DNA of 64,000 nucleotides from contig LR738542.1 of the NCBI GenBank assembly GCA_902685375.1, positions 19,298,817 through 19,362,816 on the forward strand, written 5' to 3'. The number at the start of each line of letters is the position of its first letter. Positions within the stretch are counted from its first letter, which is position 1. Positions 44,232 through 56,602 of the stretch are shown here, in pieces. This stretch comes from Neostethus bicornis (lineage: Eukaryota; Chordata; Actinopteri; Atheriniformes; Phallostethidae). A program made the position numbers and the translations under genes. The notes below the pieces were generated by a model. It had not been told where the DNA came from. It made no database searches and was given only the letters and a program-made list of their open reading frames with translations.

Positions 44232-44233
44232 TA

Positions 44234-47200
44234 TGTGTTCGAAAAGATTGTCTTTCATTTGACCTATTGCTCATATAAAAAAAAAAACTGTTTAAAAGTT
44301 AATGATTGTTTCACAAAGCCATTTTGTCCCATAATGATATGCGATGATATAACAAAATTTTAAAGTAACTAAGGTCATAATGAGACAGTTAATCCAAACT
44401 TCAGAAATACTTACAAATAGAATGTTTAAGATGCTTTTTAAAGAAACAATATTTCTTCTCACGGCATTCATACAGGATAAGAAAGTCTTTCAACATTTTT
44501 TTTAGCCTTTGCATATTTCTAACTTAGTGAAAAATCTCCAGACACCGGTCAAAAATGTTACAAAGTTACTTAAAAGTGGTTAATCTGGCAATAAGTTTTG
44601 GTAGACTCAAAAAAATAATAAATCCGGCCGCGTATTGAGTCTGGTAAAGCCTTAGTTACTCGTTTTCACAGCGGTTATTTGTCAACAGATTTGAATGTGC
44701 CAAAAAACATAAAACTAACACTTTAATTAATTTTTTTGTTGTTGTTGTTTTACTTTACACAGTAATGACTGTTTACATTCTTGGTTTTGGGCAGTATTTC
44801 TTTGTCCTCGTGTAATTTATCAGCTGTTTTTCCTAATGGAAAAAACGATGGATATCTTCCATCCATCATGTTGGCCTTGGTTCCCTCCATCTCACATCAC
44901 ACTCCCAGGTGTGTGTTAGGTTGCTCTTGGATTTTTACTATCATCTTAATTCATCTTTTGTTGGTCCATCTTTTCACAAATGCTTATAGTGTTCCAGCTC
45001 TTCACAATGTGGACCTTGTTAATGACCGTCCTTGCCCGTAAGGTCGATCGGATTATCCATGCCGATGAGTAACACTCTGTGAACAACACAGCACGGTGGT
45101 CAAATGACTCATTTTGGGAAAAATTCTTCTGCTCATGAGTCCTCGAAAATTCTGAAGTACCCTGCAGAGGAAGGACAACTTCGAACAAAACCTGAATTAA
45201 AGGTTTGTTCTATACTCCCAAAACTTGTGTTCTCAATGTCATGTCAGTCCTCTTTACTTTTTTAAAAAATACTAATGTCTGTGCCTCTGTGCCTCTGTGA
45301 TTAATTTGCAATCCATCCGGCATTTACCCTGCATTTTGTCTGCCTCTGAGCAAGGATAAGCTTCACTAACCCTAAAACCCTGAATTAGAAGAAGTATTTT
45401 AGAAATACATGGATGAATAATGAAAAGTCAAACAGTCTTAAATAAACAAAACAACATATTCATTTCACCCACTTCAGTCATGCATCATATATGGGTGCGA
45501 TAACAGCTTCAATAAGTGCATGGTACATTGTTGATTTAGATGGAAGGAGGTAAATTTTAAAGCTGATTCCAATAATAAAAAAGTGTAACATTCAAATCAA
45601 CACTTTTTTAAAAAGAAACCTTGAAAAGAAATTAAAAAGCTAGACCACATTATTAAGTAACTTAATTTCTCCTCCGAGAGTTAATATTTAAATGTCTTTG
45701 CTTAGAAAACTCTGAAGCGAAAATTCAGATGGAGCATGATTTTACTTGTCTGGACCCTGGGTCACTCAGGTAATCAGGTCTGGTCTGCAAATCCATTTTA
45801 TAAATGCAAATTCTCTGTTTCTTTTATCAGATATTTGATCACTAAAAGGCTATATTATGCAATATATGTATGTAAATGGCAATCAAAATGATCAGTGCAA
45901 GTATTAAAAGTTGAGTATGAAAGAGTTTTTGGTAGGTGGGTTACACACTAAAGAGGTCTAAATGGTTTATTGACATTCTTAAAGTTGTGTTGAGTGCCAC
46001 ATTTTTGAGTCAAATGCAATATGTTGTGTATTTCTTTGGAGAGGTGGAAAATATCAAAGGCAATGAAAAAAACTTTTTCAAAATTCTGTGAAAAGGATAT
46101 GTTTTTTTTTTAAATATCCAAAAAAAACCACAACAATAAATAAAAAGTTTTAAGAGAAATATCTGAACAAAGAAAATGGGTATACTGTACAACTGTAACA
46201 TTATAACAAACAGAAAAGATGCAAGAAAAAAAAGAATGAAATGGCTTTACTATCCACAAGAAAACTATCGGTTTAAAACATTTATTTAAAAAAGAGCACT
46301 TGTAGAAGGTGAACAGATATAAAATTTTAAGGGGAAAAAAAAAAGCCTATTATGATCAAATAGGACACAGGTAATTTACCGTGAAAGAATGACATTAGAT
46401 GCTCTATAAGGTCAGAAACCAACAGAATACATAAAAATAATGACAAAAACAAACCACGACGTGCTTAGATCATCAAGAACCTGCTTTACAAAAAACATGA
46501 CAGTACATGCAGTTAAAAGGAATACATCTACACAATGCGATCAATAACATCTTCTAGTACATCCTGCAACCACACCACCTCACCGCAGTGAGAATAACCT
46601 TATCAGAGGTTCTTCACGTCTAAACCTCAACCAAGATGCAGATAATTAGCACGCTTTCATAAAAAAAAACAAAAAAAAAAACCACAGAACTTTAGATCAG
46701 AGAAACATGTTGAAGCTTTGAAGTATATGACATCACACCACCGCAACTCCACACCCTCAAATTAAATCAATTTATTTACCTTATGTTTCAACTAATTCAC
46801 AATGCATAAGATTTGTCTTGTGAAAAGCAAACATAATCAACTCCAGATGTGATGAGTTTGTGATGCCTTTTTATTATGCTGACCCCCTTTTGAAAAGCCA
46901 AGAGAGAGAGACTGAAGAGCTGATTACTGGAGGTAAGGAAGGAAAGGTGGCACAGTTGGGGAGCTTTTACACCTCATTAAAGGCTGAAGTTTCTTGTAGA
47001 ACTCCTTGCTTATCAGCACGTGATTTAAAAAGAGGAAGCAAGAGGTCTAGCAGGGATACTTTAGAATTGGAAGATGTAGAATTCCTCTTAATGTACATGA
47101 TGTTCTATCACGTTTGTAAACTTTTACTATGAAACGTGATATTATTCTACTGGGATGCATTCACAAAATTACAAAAAAAAAACATGTGGCTCACTCAGAA

Positions 47201-47615
47201 GCCCTGGTATCCAAGATTTGAACCATAATTATTTTTCTTTTATTAAAACCTATGCTCCTCATTCCTCATCCAAGGTTAGACCATCTTTCTTAATCTGAGA
47301 TCTGTCCTTCTCATCGTTTCCCCGTCATCATGCTGTTCTTCATTGCAATGGATATCTTTAATAAAGAGGGGGTGTTTTGCAAAGTCAACTTTATAAAGCC
47401 TTTTATTATGTTTGAAGAATATTCCCACATCAAAAAAACCTACCTGAAGGATTTTTCCTTTTCATTCATAGATTCTTGAGTAATTCGAAAGCACTCCTGT
47501 CAACCTTTCGGATATTATCCGAATGCTGGAATGATTTTATTCTCTTCCACAACCATATTCTAACGTGTTTTTGCAGCAGTAGAGCAATCAGACTTTGGAC
47601 GGCTGGCGTGTCTTC
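44234..47615. other. AT-rich non-coding DNA
   Basis: No supported gene. The ORF at 46860-47132 (90 codons) has no recognisable domain. Confidence 0.45.
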
Positions 47616-47617
47616 AG

Positions 47618-48060
47618 TGTAAGGCAAGGCAAGGCAAGTTTATTTATATAGCACAATTCATACAAAATGTAATTCAAAGTGCTTCACAAGAAAGAAAAAA
47701 ATTGATTAAAATCACAAAACAGAATCAAAAAGTTTGAAAAAATAAACAATTAAAATAATTAAAACATATAAAAAGAGTAATTGATCAAATGCACAGATAA
47801 ACAGAACTGTTTTCAACTTAGATTTAAACATCGTCACAATAGATGCCTGTCTCGCGGCCTCAGGAAGTTTGTTACACACTTTTGCAGCATAAAATTTAAA
47901 TGCAGCTTCTCCATGTTTAGTCCTGACTCTAGGCACCAGCAGGAGACCGGCCCCAGAACTCCTGAGAGTACCTGATGGTTCAATAGGTATAACATATCAC
48001 AAATGTACTTTGGTGCTAGACCATGGAGAGTCTTAAACACGAGCAGAGCAGCTTTAAAGG
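47618..48060 (-). pseudogene. LINE 3' fragment (non-LTR retrotransposon C-terminal region)
   Basis: Minus-strand frames give FKTLHGLAPKYICDMLYLLN and then, after a frameshift, PRVRTKHGEAAFKFYAAKVC followed by NKLPEAARQASIVTMFKSKL. This is the C-terminal end typical of a large group of fish LINEs. The left (3') end is the GGCAAGGCAAGGCAAGTTTA stretch followed by TTTATATAGCAC, which marks the 3' terminus of this family. Clade not assigned. Confidence 0.7.
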
Positions 48061-50910
48061 TCTATTCTCTGAATAGAGTAAAAGCTGTAAGAATGTGTAA
48101 TAGGGAGTTATTTTAATAGAAGTGCACCAAAACGTGAATTTGCAAAAATATGCTCCAGGTTTGCTAACTTGATGCACTTCACACTCTGTTTGAGGCCTCA
48201 AACAAGATTCAAACTGTGTCGTTCATGAACTTGAGGGGTGTGGCTAAACAGGAAAGAAAGGAAGAAGATTCACAGTGGCACAAACAGAAATGAAATTGAA
48301 TTCATGCATGTCTAAACATTTTTTCTGTGATTATTGATTATCTAATATATTAAAAGGTGTAATGTTCAGCTATATATTTTTAAACCATAAAAGCACCATG
48401 CCCCCTTTTAGACGCTAACATTCCATTTTCTATATTTCTCTTCATGTCTTCTTGCTTATTATTTCCTTTCCCTTGGATCTGGCAAAGAGCCATTAGAAAA
48501 TGAACATTTTGGTAATAAATGGATCAACATGCAACATTAAGTAACAATTCACAGGTGGGTTGTGCTGTTGAAAAAATGCTTAGTGGGTGTTAAATGGCCC
48601 AAAATATGCTAAGAGGACATTCCTCATCATTATACTCCAGTGCCAGTCTGACTTTTCCCACATCTATGATTTCATGTAGTTTTAGATATACTCTGACCCA
48701 TGCATCTTGGCAGGGTCAGAATTCATTTTCAACTGTCCCCTTTTGTTGGCCAGTGAGAATTGCAACAGTTTCCTGTTCCTGCGTGATGAAATGTTATTCA
48801 GCAAGGCCATCTGCTTCAACACATTTGTCTTTGGACATTTTGCCCATTCACAGATGGTTTTCCACATGCTAAATGTAAACTATTGGGTATTTGTGCAAGT
48901 TTAGTCTTTTGTATAATTTCTAAACAGCCAGTCTATTTTCCACTAACTGCAATTAAACACTTTCTTTCAAACTAAAACTTCTTTCAACACATTTTCATCC
49001 ACCTTGTGCAAACTTTATAGCCAGTTATTGTGAAGGGAATGCCAATCTTTAAATTCAATAAAAACTACTTTTTAAAAATGCAATGCTTCTTCCATCACTG
49101 ATAATGAAATGCATGCTTTTGTGAGGATTTTTTTTTCAATTTAGTTGGTAATTCTTTGTGCGCCTGCTGTCGTAACACAAATTACAGTTCTTGCACGTAA
49201 AGATACTATAATTTTCCACGCTGTGATAATGAGTAAAATGTGTCAGACTTTGATAAAAGTCAAAGTGATTAGCCAAGCACATACATCATCACACACGTAA
49301 ACTTTTCAAGAGATGTGCACAACAAAAGTGAATTTTAACACGACAAAATAAAAGTTTCATACTGATTTTAGTTTTATACTAGTAATATTCTAGTTATTTT
49401 CTAAAAGTGACTACACATACTTAGAGTGGAATTAAAAATTTCCTTCAAATTTTTTGTCCTTATGTAAAAAGAACAAAGGCAAATTTAGTCAAACAGAATT
49501 AAGTATGTCCTGCTGAACCCAGTAACCCAGAAATTCCGTGGGATGGGATGTTGGGAGGAGCTGTCAAGTAAAAAAAAAAAAAGTGAATAAAACAAACTTT
49601 CTTGGTGAAGCAGATCATATTTACCCCTGAGCAGAAAGTGTTTAGTGTAGAAAATTTTGGAAAAGAGCTGTAAAATAATAAGTTGAAAAGTACGTAGAAG
49701 CACACTTAAATCAAAACTCTGCTCTTTCAGGAAAATTTATATCTGACCAGAGAGAGCTCAAATCAAAGCAACACTTAAAAGCTTTGAAGCTAAAGCCTTA
49801 TTCCTCTGATCTCTTTCTTGTTTTGTTCAATTATTCTAATCATAAATTTTTTGTTGCTGGTTAGTATGAAATTAAGTTTGCTTGATGCATGACTTGTATT
49901 CTAATATCTCCAGTAGTATAACACCAATTACTTTTTCCTTTGACACTTTTTGTCTGATGAGAGAGAGAAGTATTAGAACAGGAAATCGACATGCATTTTG
50001 GTGCAGGTTAAGTAATAATTGGGAGGCTGCATCAATGTCTTAATCTCAACCTATATCTACAATCCAGTTGTCACCAAATAACTTATTATTAGTGAAATGA
50101 AAAATAAAAACAAAGATGGAAAATTCTAAAAACAAATACTCCATTTCTTTGAGTTTAACTAAAAACGTGACTGTCATTTAAGCAGCACATTTAAAGAGCA
50201 ACCATCTCATTTAGTTTGGTAGAAGGCAGCCATTAGGACTGGCTGAATAAACTCTGAAGACGAATGAGAGTTTTATAAACATTCTGCTATGCCTGGCTAA
50301 GATCATTATACTTAAAACACCATTAGCTGAGGACCCCTGAGTGAATTGGCCAAGCGTCAATGCAACACACGGGGTATTACATTTTAGAGTTGCTATGTTA
50401 CTGCATGAAAAACCTTTTATTTAATCTTATCACATGAATGGGTAAAATGGTTCACGACTCAAGCGTTTAAAGGAATTCATCAACATGAGTGACAAATAGA
50501 AAAAAGATTTCATAGGTTTGCTTATTTCCAAAAAAAAAAGTGAGTCATATAAATGAATGTGAATATGTTCTGAGCAAATAGAATGTTTTTATTTCATCCT
50601 GCAGGTCTGTGACATTATCAACTTTGGTAAAAGTATCTCAATGTATCCTTAAAATATTTTTTACATCAATTCAATAAAATTTTGTTAGGTATCAGCCAAT
50701 CTTTAGAATTGCAATGTCATTCTAAAGCGAATAACTATTTTTTTTCTGTGAAAGTCTTCTTCAATACTTAAATTTCATCTAGAAAATTATAATAAAATAA
50801 TAATTAAAAAAAAGGAATAGATTTGTATTTTTTTTTTGTTTAAAAAGGAATGTCTCATGTACATGACACAACAACAACAAAAAAAGGAAAAAAAACCCAG
50901 AATTTTTATT
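48061..50910. other. Non-coding DNA, nothing recognised
   Basis: The ORFs at 48594-48872 (plus) and 48682-48867 (minus) overlap on opposite strands and carry no domain I recognise. About 50170-50460 is less AT-rich and free of repeats. Confidence 0.4.
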
Positions 50911-51021
50911 GTCTTCTGAACTACCCTAACAAGGTTGCACGGGGTGCTGGAGCTTATCCCAGCTGATTGAGGCAAGAGGCGGGGTACATACCGAACAGGT
51001 CGCCAGTCTGCTCCGGGGCCA
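50911..51021 (-). repeat. Teleost SINE 3' fragment, copy 8
   Basis: The tail third of the family in minus orientation: GGCCCCGGAGCAGACTGGCG and GACCTGTTCGGTATGTACCC on the sense strand, ending in TTCAGAAGAC. Confidence 0.72.
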
Positions 51022-51212
51022 AAATAGGATTTTAAAACACATAATAAAATTGCACTACAAAGAAGTCATAAAATCAATTTATTGAATTCTCACAGTTGTT
51101 TGTAATAAATAATTCCAAGATGTTATTTAGATGACTCTTTAATTGGACACAATTTGTACACAAAATATGTGCTAAACCATGTGTTCAAATGTCACAAAAT
51201 GAGCAAATATCA

Positions 51213-51470
51213 GGGGGGGAGAATGGCTCAGTGAGTAGGCTGACCGCACTGCTGGTTTGATCCCCTGCCTGGAGTTCATGGCAAGGTGTAACTGAGAAAG
51301 ACACTGAACCCCCAATTGCTCCTAATGGTATTTTGCACCTTGTATGGCAGCATCCACCATCAGGTATGAATGTGTGTGTGAATGGGTGAATGTGAGCTAC
51401 AATATAAAGCACTTTGAGTGCCGACGCAGGTGGAAACCAGCTATATAAGTAGAGTCTATTTACCATTGCA
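51213..51470 (+). repeat. tRNA-derived SINE with conserved AAGACACTGAACCCC core
   Basis: The head GAATGGCTCAGTGAGTAGGC is A-box-like and GCTGGTTTGATCCCCTG is B-box-like. AGAAAGACACTGAACCCCCA, TTGCTCCTAATGG, CACCTTGTATGGCAGCATCC and CAATATAAAGCACTTTGAGT follow, with the tail CTATATAAGTAGAGTCTATT. This is a well-known type of teleost SINE, distinct from the abundant family in this window. Confidence 0.75.
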
Positions 51471-53903
51471 AGTAAAGAAGGTTTCTTATCTACAGCGTTC
51501 CAAAATTAGGACCAAGTTAAAGTAGTTTTATTCATTAATCTTTGTTTTGCTGTAAAGACATCTTGCAACTTCTGAAACAAACTGTCTGTAAACCAATATT
51601 TGATATGTTAAGTTTTCTAATTGCTGTTGAAGTTAATTAAATTAGAAAACTTAATTAGTATCTGTTCTTTCCGCAGATTTAAAGGAAGCAATGAGTTGTT
51701 TTAAAGAACGACATTAAAACGTACCTCTTTTAAATTTGCTCTATAATTAATTTTAAATAACCTCATTCGATTTGAATTTTTTGCATTTTCTGCCACGTTG
51801 TCAAATAGTCATAAAATCTACCTAAAAAATGCACAAGAACTGTCAGCTCCATTAGATGTATGACTGCTGCTGTCATAACTTTCTCATTTTTAATGACACA
51901 ATCAGCTAATGAAGTTGTCTTTAAAGTCATTCAACAACTTAATTGGGAAGTGAACTTGTCAGAACCCATTTTTTTATGAACACTTTCAAGTTTTTTTTTT
52001 CCAGTGAAATTTGAAAAAAAAAAGAGAAAAATATTAAATTGCACCCTTAACTGCCACATGGTTTTCTATATATGACAAGGACGCTTTTTGTATGAAAGTG
52101 TTTCCAGCTTGAAGTTTGTTGTTTTGGTTTCTTTCACAAATACACAGCATATGAGAAAGCTTTAGAAAAGTTTGATTTATCCAGAGAAGAGATACATAGA
52201 TGAGAACTGCTATCATCAGCTCAAGCCATTCCGTCTTCAGTGTTGGAATTTTTGCTTATACTAAGCATGAAAATGCAGCTGTATTTAGCAGAAATTTTTC
52301 ATTGGCAGTCTTCCTCAATTCCCTTTCAGAACCAAGAATTGTTAAAATATATTAGAGCTGTGGCCACGTCAGAAAATTGACAGTATTTTCTAACACAACA
52401 ATAAGCAAAAATAAGTTTTAGAAATAAAACCTTCATTCCTACCTCAATAAGAATAGAATCTATGCTCCAAATATGTTGGGAAGCAGCACATGGGTCACCA
52501 CAGTAAGATGGTTAAATGAGTGTGTAATTTTAGACAAAAAGGATATTAACTTGTGCTAAATCCAATCAACTTGTTTTAGTCAATTAGTCCTCAGTAGATG
52601 TCCTCATATGAATGTAATTAACTTCATGATGTCATATATGATTATGGTAATTGGTCATTCACAGGATAAGATCAAGCTGGCCATTCCATGCGGAAATAAA
52701 ACCATCACACAAACTTACACACACCCACACATGCATCTACTCATGCAGTTATTGAACAGGATATTGAATACAACAGTGATGAAACTGCTGATGTCCATCT
52801 TTGAATGTCGTCATAAATATGAGATAGTGGGTGTGAACTAAGGGTACACAGTGTGTAAATCAGCACTTAATGAGCCTTAATGTGCTTTAATGATCTTGAT
52901 GATGAAATAAACCTTAGATAAGAGGTTGATTATCAAGATGTTGGAGCGATGCAAATGGCACTTTCCCGCTGGCCTTTAGGTGTTAATGTGAATTAGAAGT
53001 AGGGGGAAGGGTGTGTCTAGGGATGAAGGAATTTGTGTGTGTGAAAGCATGGATTCACGTGGATGTGTGCTTGTTTCCCATCCTTCAGGGATGAGGTGCA
53101 GACTTAGGCTGGAAATGTGTTTCCAATCCACTAAGCTTAAAGCAGAAAACAAAAGGGGGAACTGCAGTCACCCATGAAGCGAAAATAATTCTTTTTTTTC
53201 TGGTTTCCTCACATTTTTATAGCTGCAGGAGAGCTTTTCAGGTTCTCTGCCTCAAATTAAAAATGTAAAATCATTTCATTTTCAAATTTTTAAATTGTCA
53301 ATGCTTTAATTATTTAATCTGATGACAACGTTTGACATTTATTTTCTATTTGGAGCTCTGATTGAAACTCATGATGTTGGAGGAGGCACATTCTCAGCAA
53401 ATTAATTTTTTATATATAAAATCTCACAATGTTAGAAAAATCACAAAATTTTTTCACAAATTCAGATTTCAGATTCATTTTATTAATTTGGTCAAAACTT
53501 GCAATATCTCTCACCTTTTGAAGAGGAAAATGGATGAAAGTTGAAACAAACAAAGCCTATCCCTGAAAACCTCGTTCAACACAAATTTAAATGCATTTTG
53601 AGAGTCATAACCGTCCACAAAAAAAGTTGTTCATGCAGGTCTGTTTGTGTAAAATTAGGGATCAATGGTTTCAAAATGTCCTAGAAACCTTTATCAAAAG
53701 AGCAAGCCCAACATGTCATCAGTCATTTCTGTGTAATGTCACAACCATGATGGAAAATGAAGGTTTTGATAGACTGTGGGCAGTATCATCAATCATTTTC
53801 AATTTTAGCAGCTGGACAATGTGAAAAGCATGGTAAGACGACAAATCTTAGTAGCAGCAACCACACACTGCTCCAGAGATCTTTTAACAGTTGACTTGAG
53901 AGA
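51471..53903. other. AT-rich non-coding DNA
   Basis: No supported gene. It contains a 15-bp inverted repeat hairpin (51608-51654). The stretch 52560-52980 is repeat-free. Confidence 0.4.
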
Positions 53904-53999
53904 AATCTATCTATCTATCTGTCTGTCTGTCTGTCTGTCTCGGTCCGTCCGTCCGTCCGTTCGTCCGTCCGTCCGTCCATCTGTTTGTCCGTCCGTCAC
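53904..53999. repeat. Compound tetranucleotide microsatellite (ATCT, GTCT, GTCC)
   Basis: Tandem ATCT units pass into GTCT units, then into GTCC units with a few TTCG and ATCT interruptions. The peptides read from it (SVRPSVRPSV on plus) are artefacts of the repeat. Confidence 0.93.
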
Positions 54000-56340
54000 T
54001 ATGTTCCTACCTGTCCTTCCATCCATTGTCACCGGAAAGAAGGGGGGAAAACAAGACACAGGCGCAAATGAGGGAAGGTAAAAATGGCCAGTAGGTGACA
54101 GAATCATGACAAAATAATGGATGAGACATGAATTAACTGAGCAGGAAAATGTCGTCTCTAATAAAACTTTCATTTACAGCTAAAAAACATTTTTTTTTTT
54201 TTGCTAATTATCAGTTACACTAGGATTTTAATGGTGACTTATCTCCAAATGTTGGATGTGTATTGAGCACACTTCCACAAAATATAGATTAGTGACTACA
54301 TTTGCTGAATGGAGTTTTCCTTGATGTATCACTCTGATTGCCGTCTCCATTGCACATCCCACCTAATTATCAGTGTCAGCCACCCAACTCCAACAAGTTG
54401 CTTTTGATACACCATGCGTCGTACAGTCTAACAAAGACAACAAGATGAAGTGATGAAGTGGGTGGCGAGGTGCCGCTTTTCATTTGTCTAAGAGACGAGA
54501 CAATCTGTTGATTCACCAGCTTCTGAAAATTGTGGTTAGGAAAGGTCAGTAAACTAAAATGAGGAGGTTGTAAAATAAGATGCACTAGTTTTATAAAACT
54601 TGCTGGGTGAAACATTAGCTTTTCTTACAGGTCACTTGAAGAGACTTTCTCAAGTTTCTTAGTTGTTGTCAGTGAGTAATTTACTGAGAAAATTACCATT
54701 AGAATAAACACATAAGAATGAACCGACGCACATTGTTCTCTTTCTTTAATTATTTGTTTATTGCTTTTTAAATTTCAGTGGGAAATCACATTAACGACTG
54801 TTGCTTGCTGCTGTTTTTCCTGTAGGACTCACAGCTTGAGATTTATTCTCAAGCTGTGTCACATTTAGAATGCCAACTATTCTCTATCACAAAACTCAAC
54901 AAACTCTTTTGACTTTGATATTTGCCTTTTTTCTTACTCTTGTGCTCAGACCTCACACCTAATCAAATAATTCACATGTCATGATGAATGTTTGATTGTA
55001 AAACCTATTTTTTTGGTTGGTGAATATGATTTTGTAACACAAAACATTTTTATAGGAAGGGACAATCGGTTTGCACGTTGACAGACAGAAAATCAGACCT
55101 GACCCAGCCGTGTAATGATCTGTACTGATGCTCCAGTTGATGTGACTATAAATGGACTAATGCTGCCAAACTGCTCATAAAAGCACAAACACAATGCAGG
55201 GGCCATTAGATAGACATGACACTTTCACAAAATAAATAGTAGCAATGTCTGAGTGTTTATAATAGCATGGTGGGGATTTGGAGCATCTGCAGATATGATC
55301 AACTGTGTGTTTGACTTTTTCTGAAGAAGAATCAGAAGAAAATAAGTTTTTACTGTACAAAAAAAGATGTACAAAAGTTACAAAGCTTTATTATAACATT
55401 GTCTCTTCCTCCTAACCTTCCTTTGTTTGATCTTTTCTGTTTATCTATCAGATTGCTCTCTCCATCTCCTTCATCCTCCCACCTTGGAAAATAAATGAGA
55501 GAAAACAGCCACCTTCAGTGGTTATTATCTTTTTCACTCCCTAGGTCTGGCAATTCAAAGGTCTAGTGGCAAAGACAAAGACACAGGCAGAGATACTTTG
55601 TCACACTTCAGCACATACATCTGTGCCGGTATGCATTCCTATATACACAAGCTCACACACAATCTGAAAACTTGGATGGCACAATAAACACATTGATAAA
55701 ACCATTTCTGTAATAAGCTGTGTTTGTCAAAATGTCATCCCTCAGCTCCATAGCCATTATCATGGCTTCAACATTTATAGTGGCTCTTTAAATAAACGGC
55801 CCAGGCCTTCATGGCCCACAGTGATACCCATCTCAACACCCACACACACATAAAGACACAGACACACATGCTGTCTCTTCCCACTACACGTCCAACTGTT
55901 ACATCCTAGTCTTAATGGGAATATCTTCTTTCCTGCAACCAAGGCATTTTCTAATCTGAGCAGTTTTTCTTTTTAATGGAGAAACTATCATGAAACTTTG
56001 ATGAATATAGAATAAAAACCTAATTAAGAAAAACAAAATCACTACAAGTTTCATTCTGTTCAGACAAGCCAGCTTCTTCATGCTAATGGTTGTTTACATT
56101 ATCGGTGTTAATTTAATTTTGTAAACTTTTGATCCTTCTGGTGTAATAATTTAAATTTTGCTAAAGAGGAAACAAACAGTCATTAAACAAAACAGTCTAA
56201 AAAATACACGTCAAAGGCACTTTTAGATGTAAACTATGTGAATGTATTTTTTTTTTATCAAAGCAGGCTTTTAATGCTGGATGGTAAACTATTTTTTATC
56301 CAAACATTATGCTTTTTGATTTGCAAATTACTTTTTTGAC
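54000..56340. other. Non-coding DNA, nothing recognised
   Basis: Short chance ORFs only. Confidence 0.45.
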
Positions 56341-56344
56341 TGCA

Positions 56345-56602
56345 GTTTATGCTGGTCTCTCTGTGTGGTGTTTGCATGTTCTCCCTGTACACGTGTGGGT
56401 TGTCAGTAATACCCCCGTGTACAGGGAGAACATGGTAGGTTGATTGGCCACTATGAAATTGCCCATAGGAATGAGTGTGTGTGTGTGGGCTCGAGACAGA
56501 CTGGCGACCTGTTTGGGTTGTACCCTGCCTCTCATGTTCAATCAGCGAGGATAGGCTCCGGCTCTCCCGTTATATAAGCAGTTCAGAAGACAACACAAAA
56601 CG
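56345..56602 (+). repeat. Teleost SINE, copy 9, with internal inverted duplication
   Basis: Plus strand, lacking the head: TGTGTGGTGTTTGCATGTTC, TAGGTTGATTGGCCACTATG, GACAGACTGGCGACCTGTTT, GGATAGGCTCCGGCTC and the tail TATAAGCAGTTCAGAAGAC. A 19-bp segment is present twice in inverse orientation (56375-56393 and 56416-56434). Confidence 0.75.

Larger units (their letters stand above)
42612..44233 (-). mobile_element. Tc1/mariner transposon of Sleeping Beauty-like type, defective
   Basis: The body is 42614-44231 (1618 bp), with TA duplicated at 42612-42613 and 44232-44233. Terminal inverted repeats of 224 bp (42614-42837 and 44008-44231) start CAGTG-TGGTCAAAAGTTTA and differ at only three sites in my reading. 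A TACATACA motif occurs near both the outer and inner ends of each repeat, an IR/DR layout like that of Sleeping Beauty. The transposase gene is on the minus strand and is broken. Confidence 0.95.

Noticed and set aside
48594..48872. 92-codon plus ORF overlapping a 61-codon minus ORF
   Set aside because: Neither shows a known domain, and the overlap on opposite strands suggests chance.
53821..54173. ORFs with SVRPSVRPSV and TDGRTDGRTD repeats
   Set aside because: These are translations of the tetranucleotide microsatellite.
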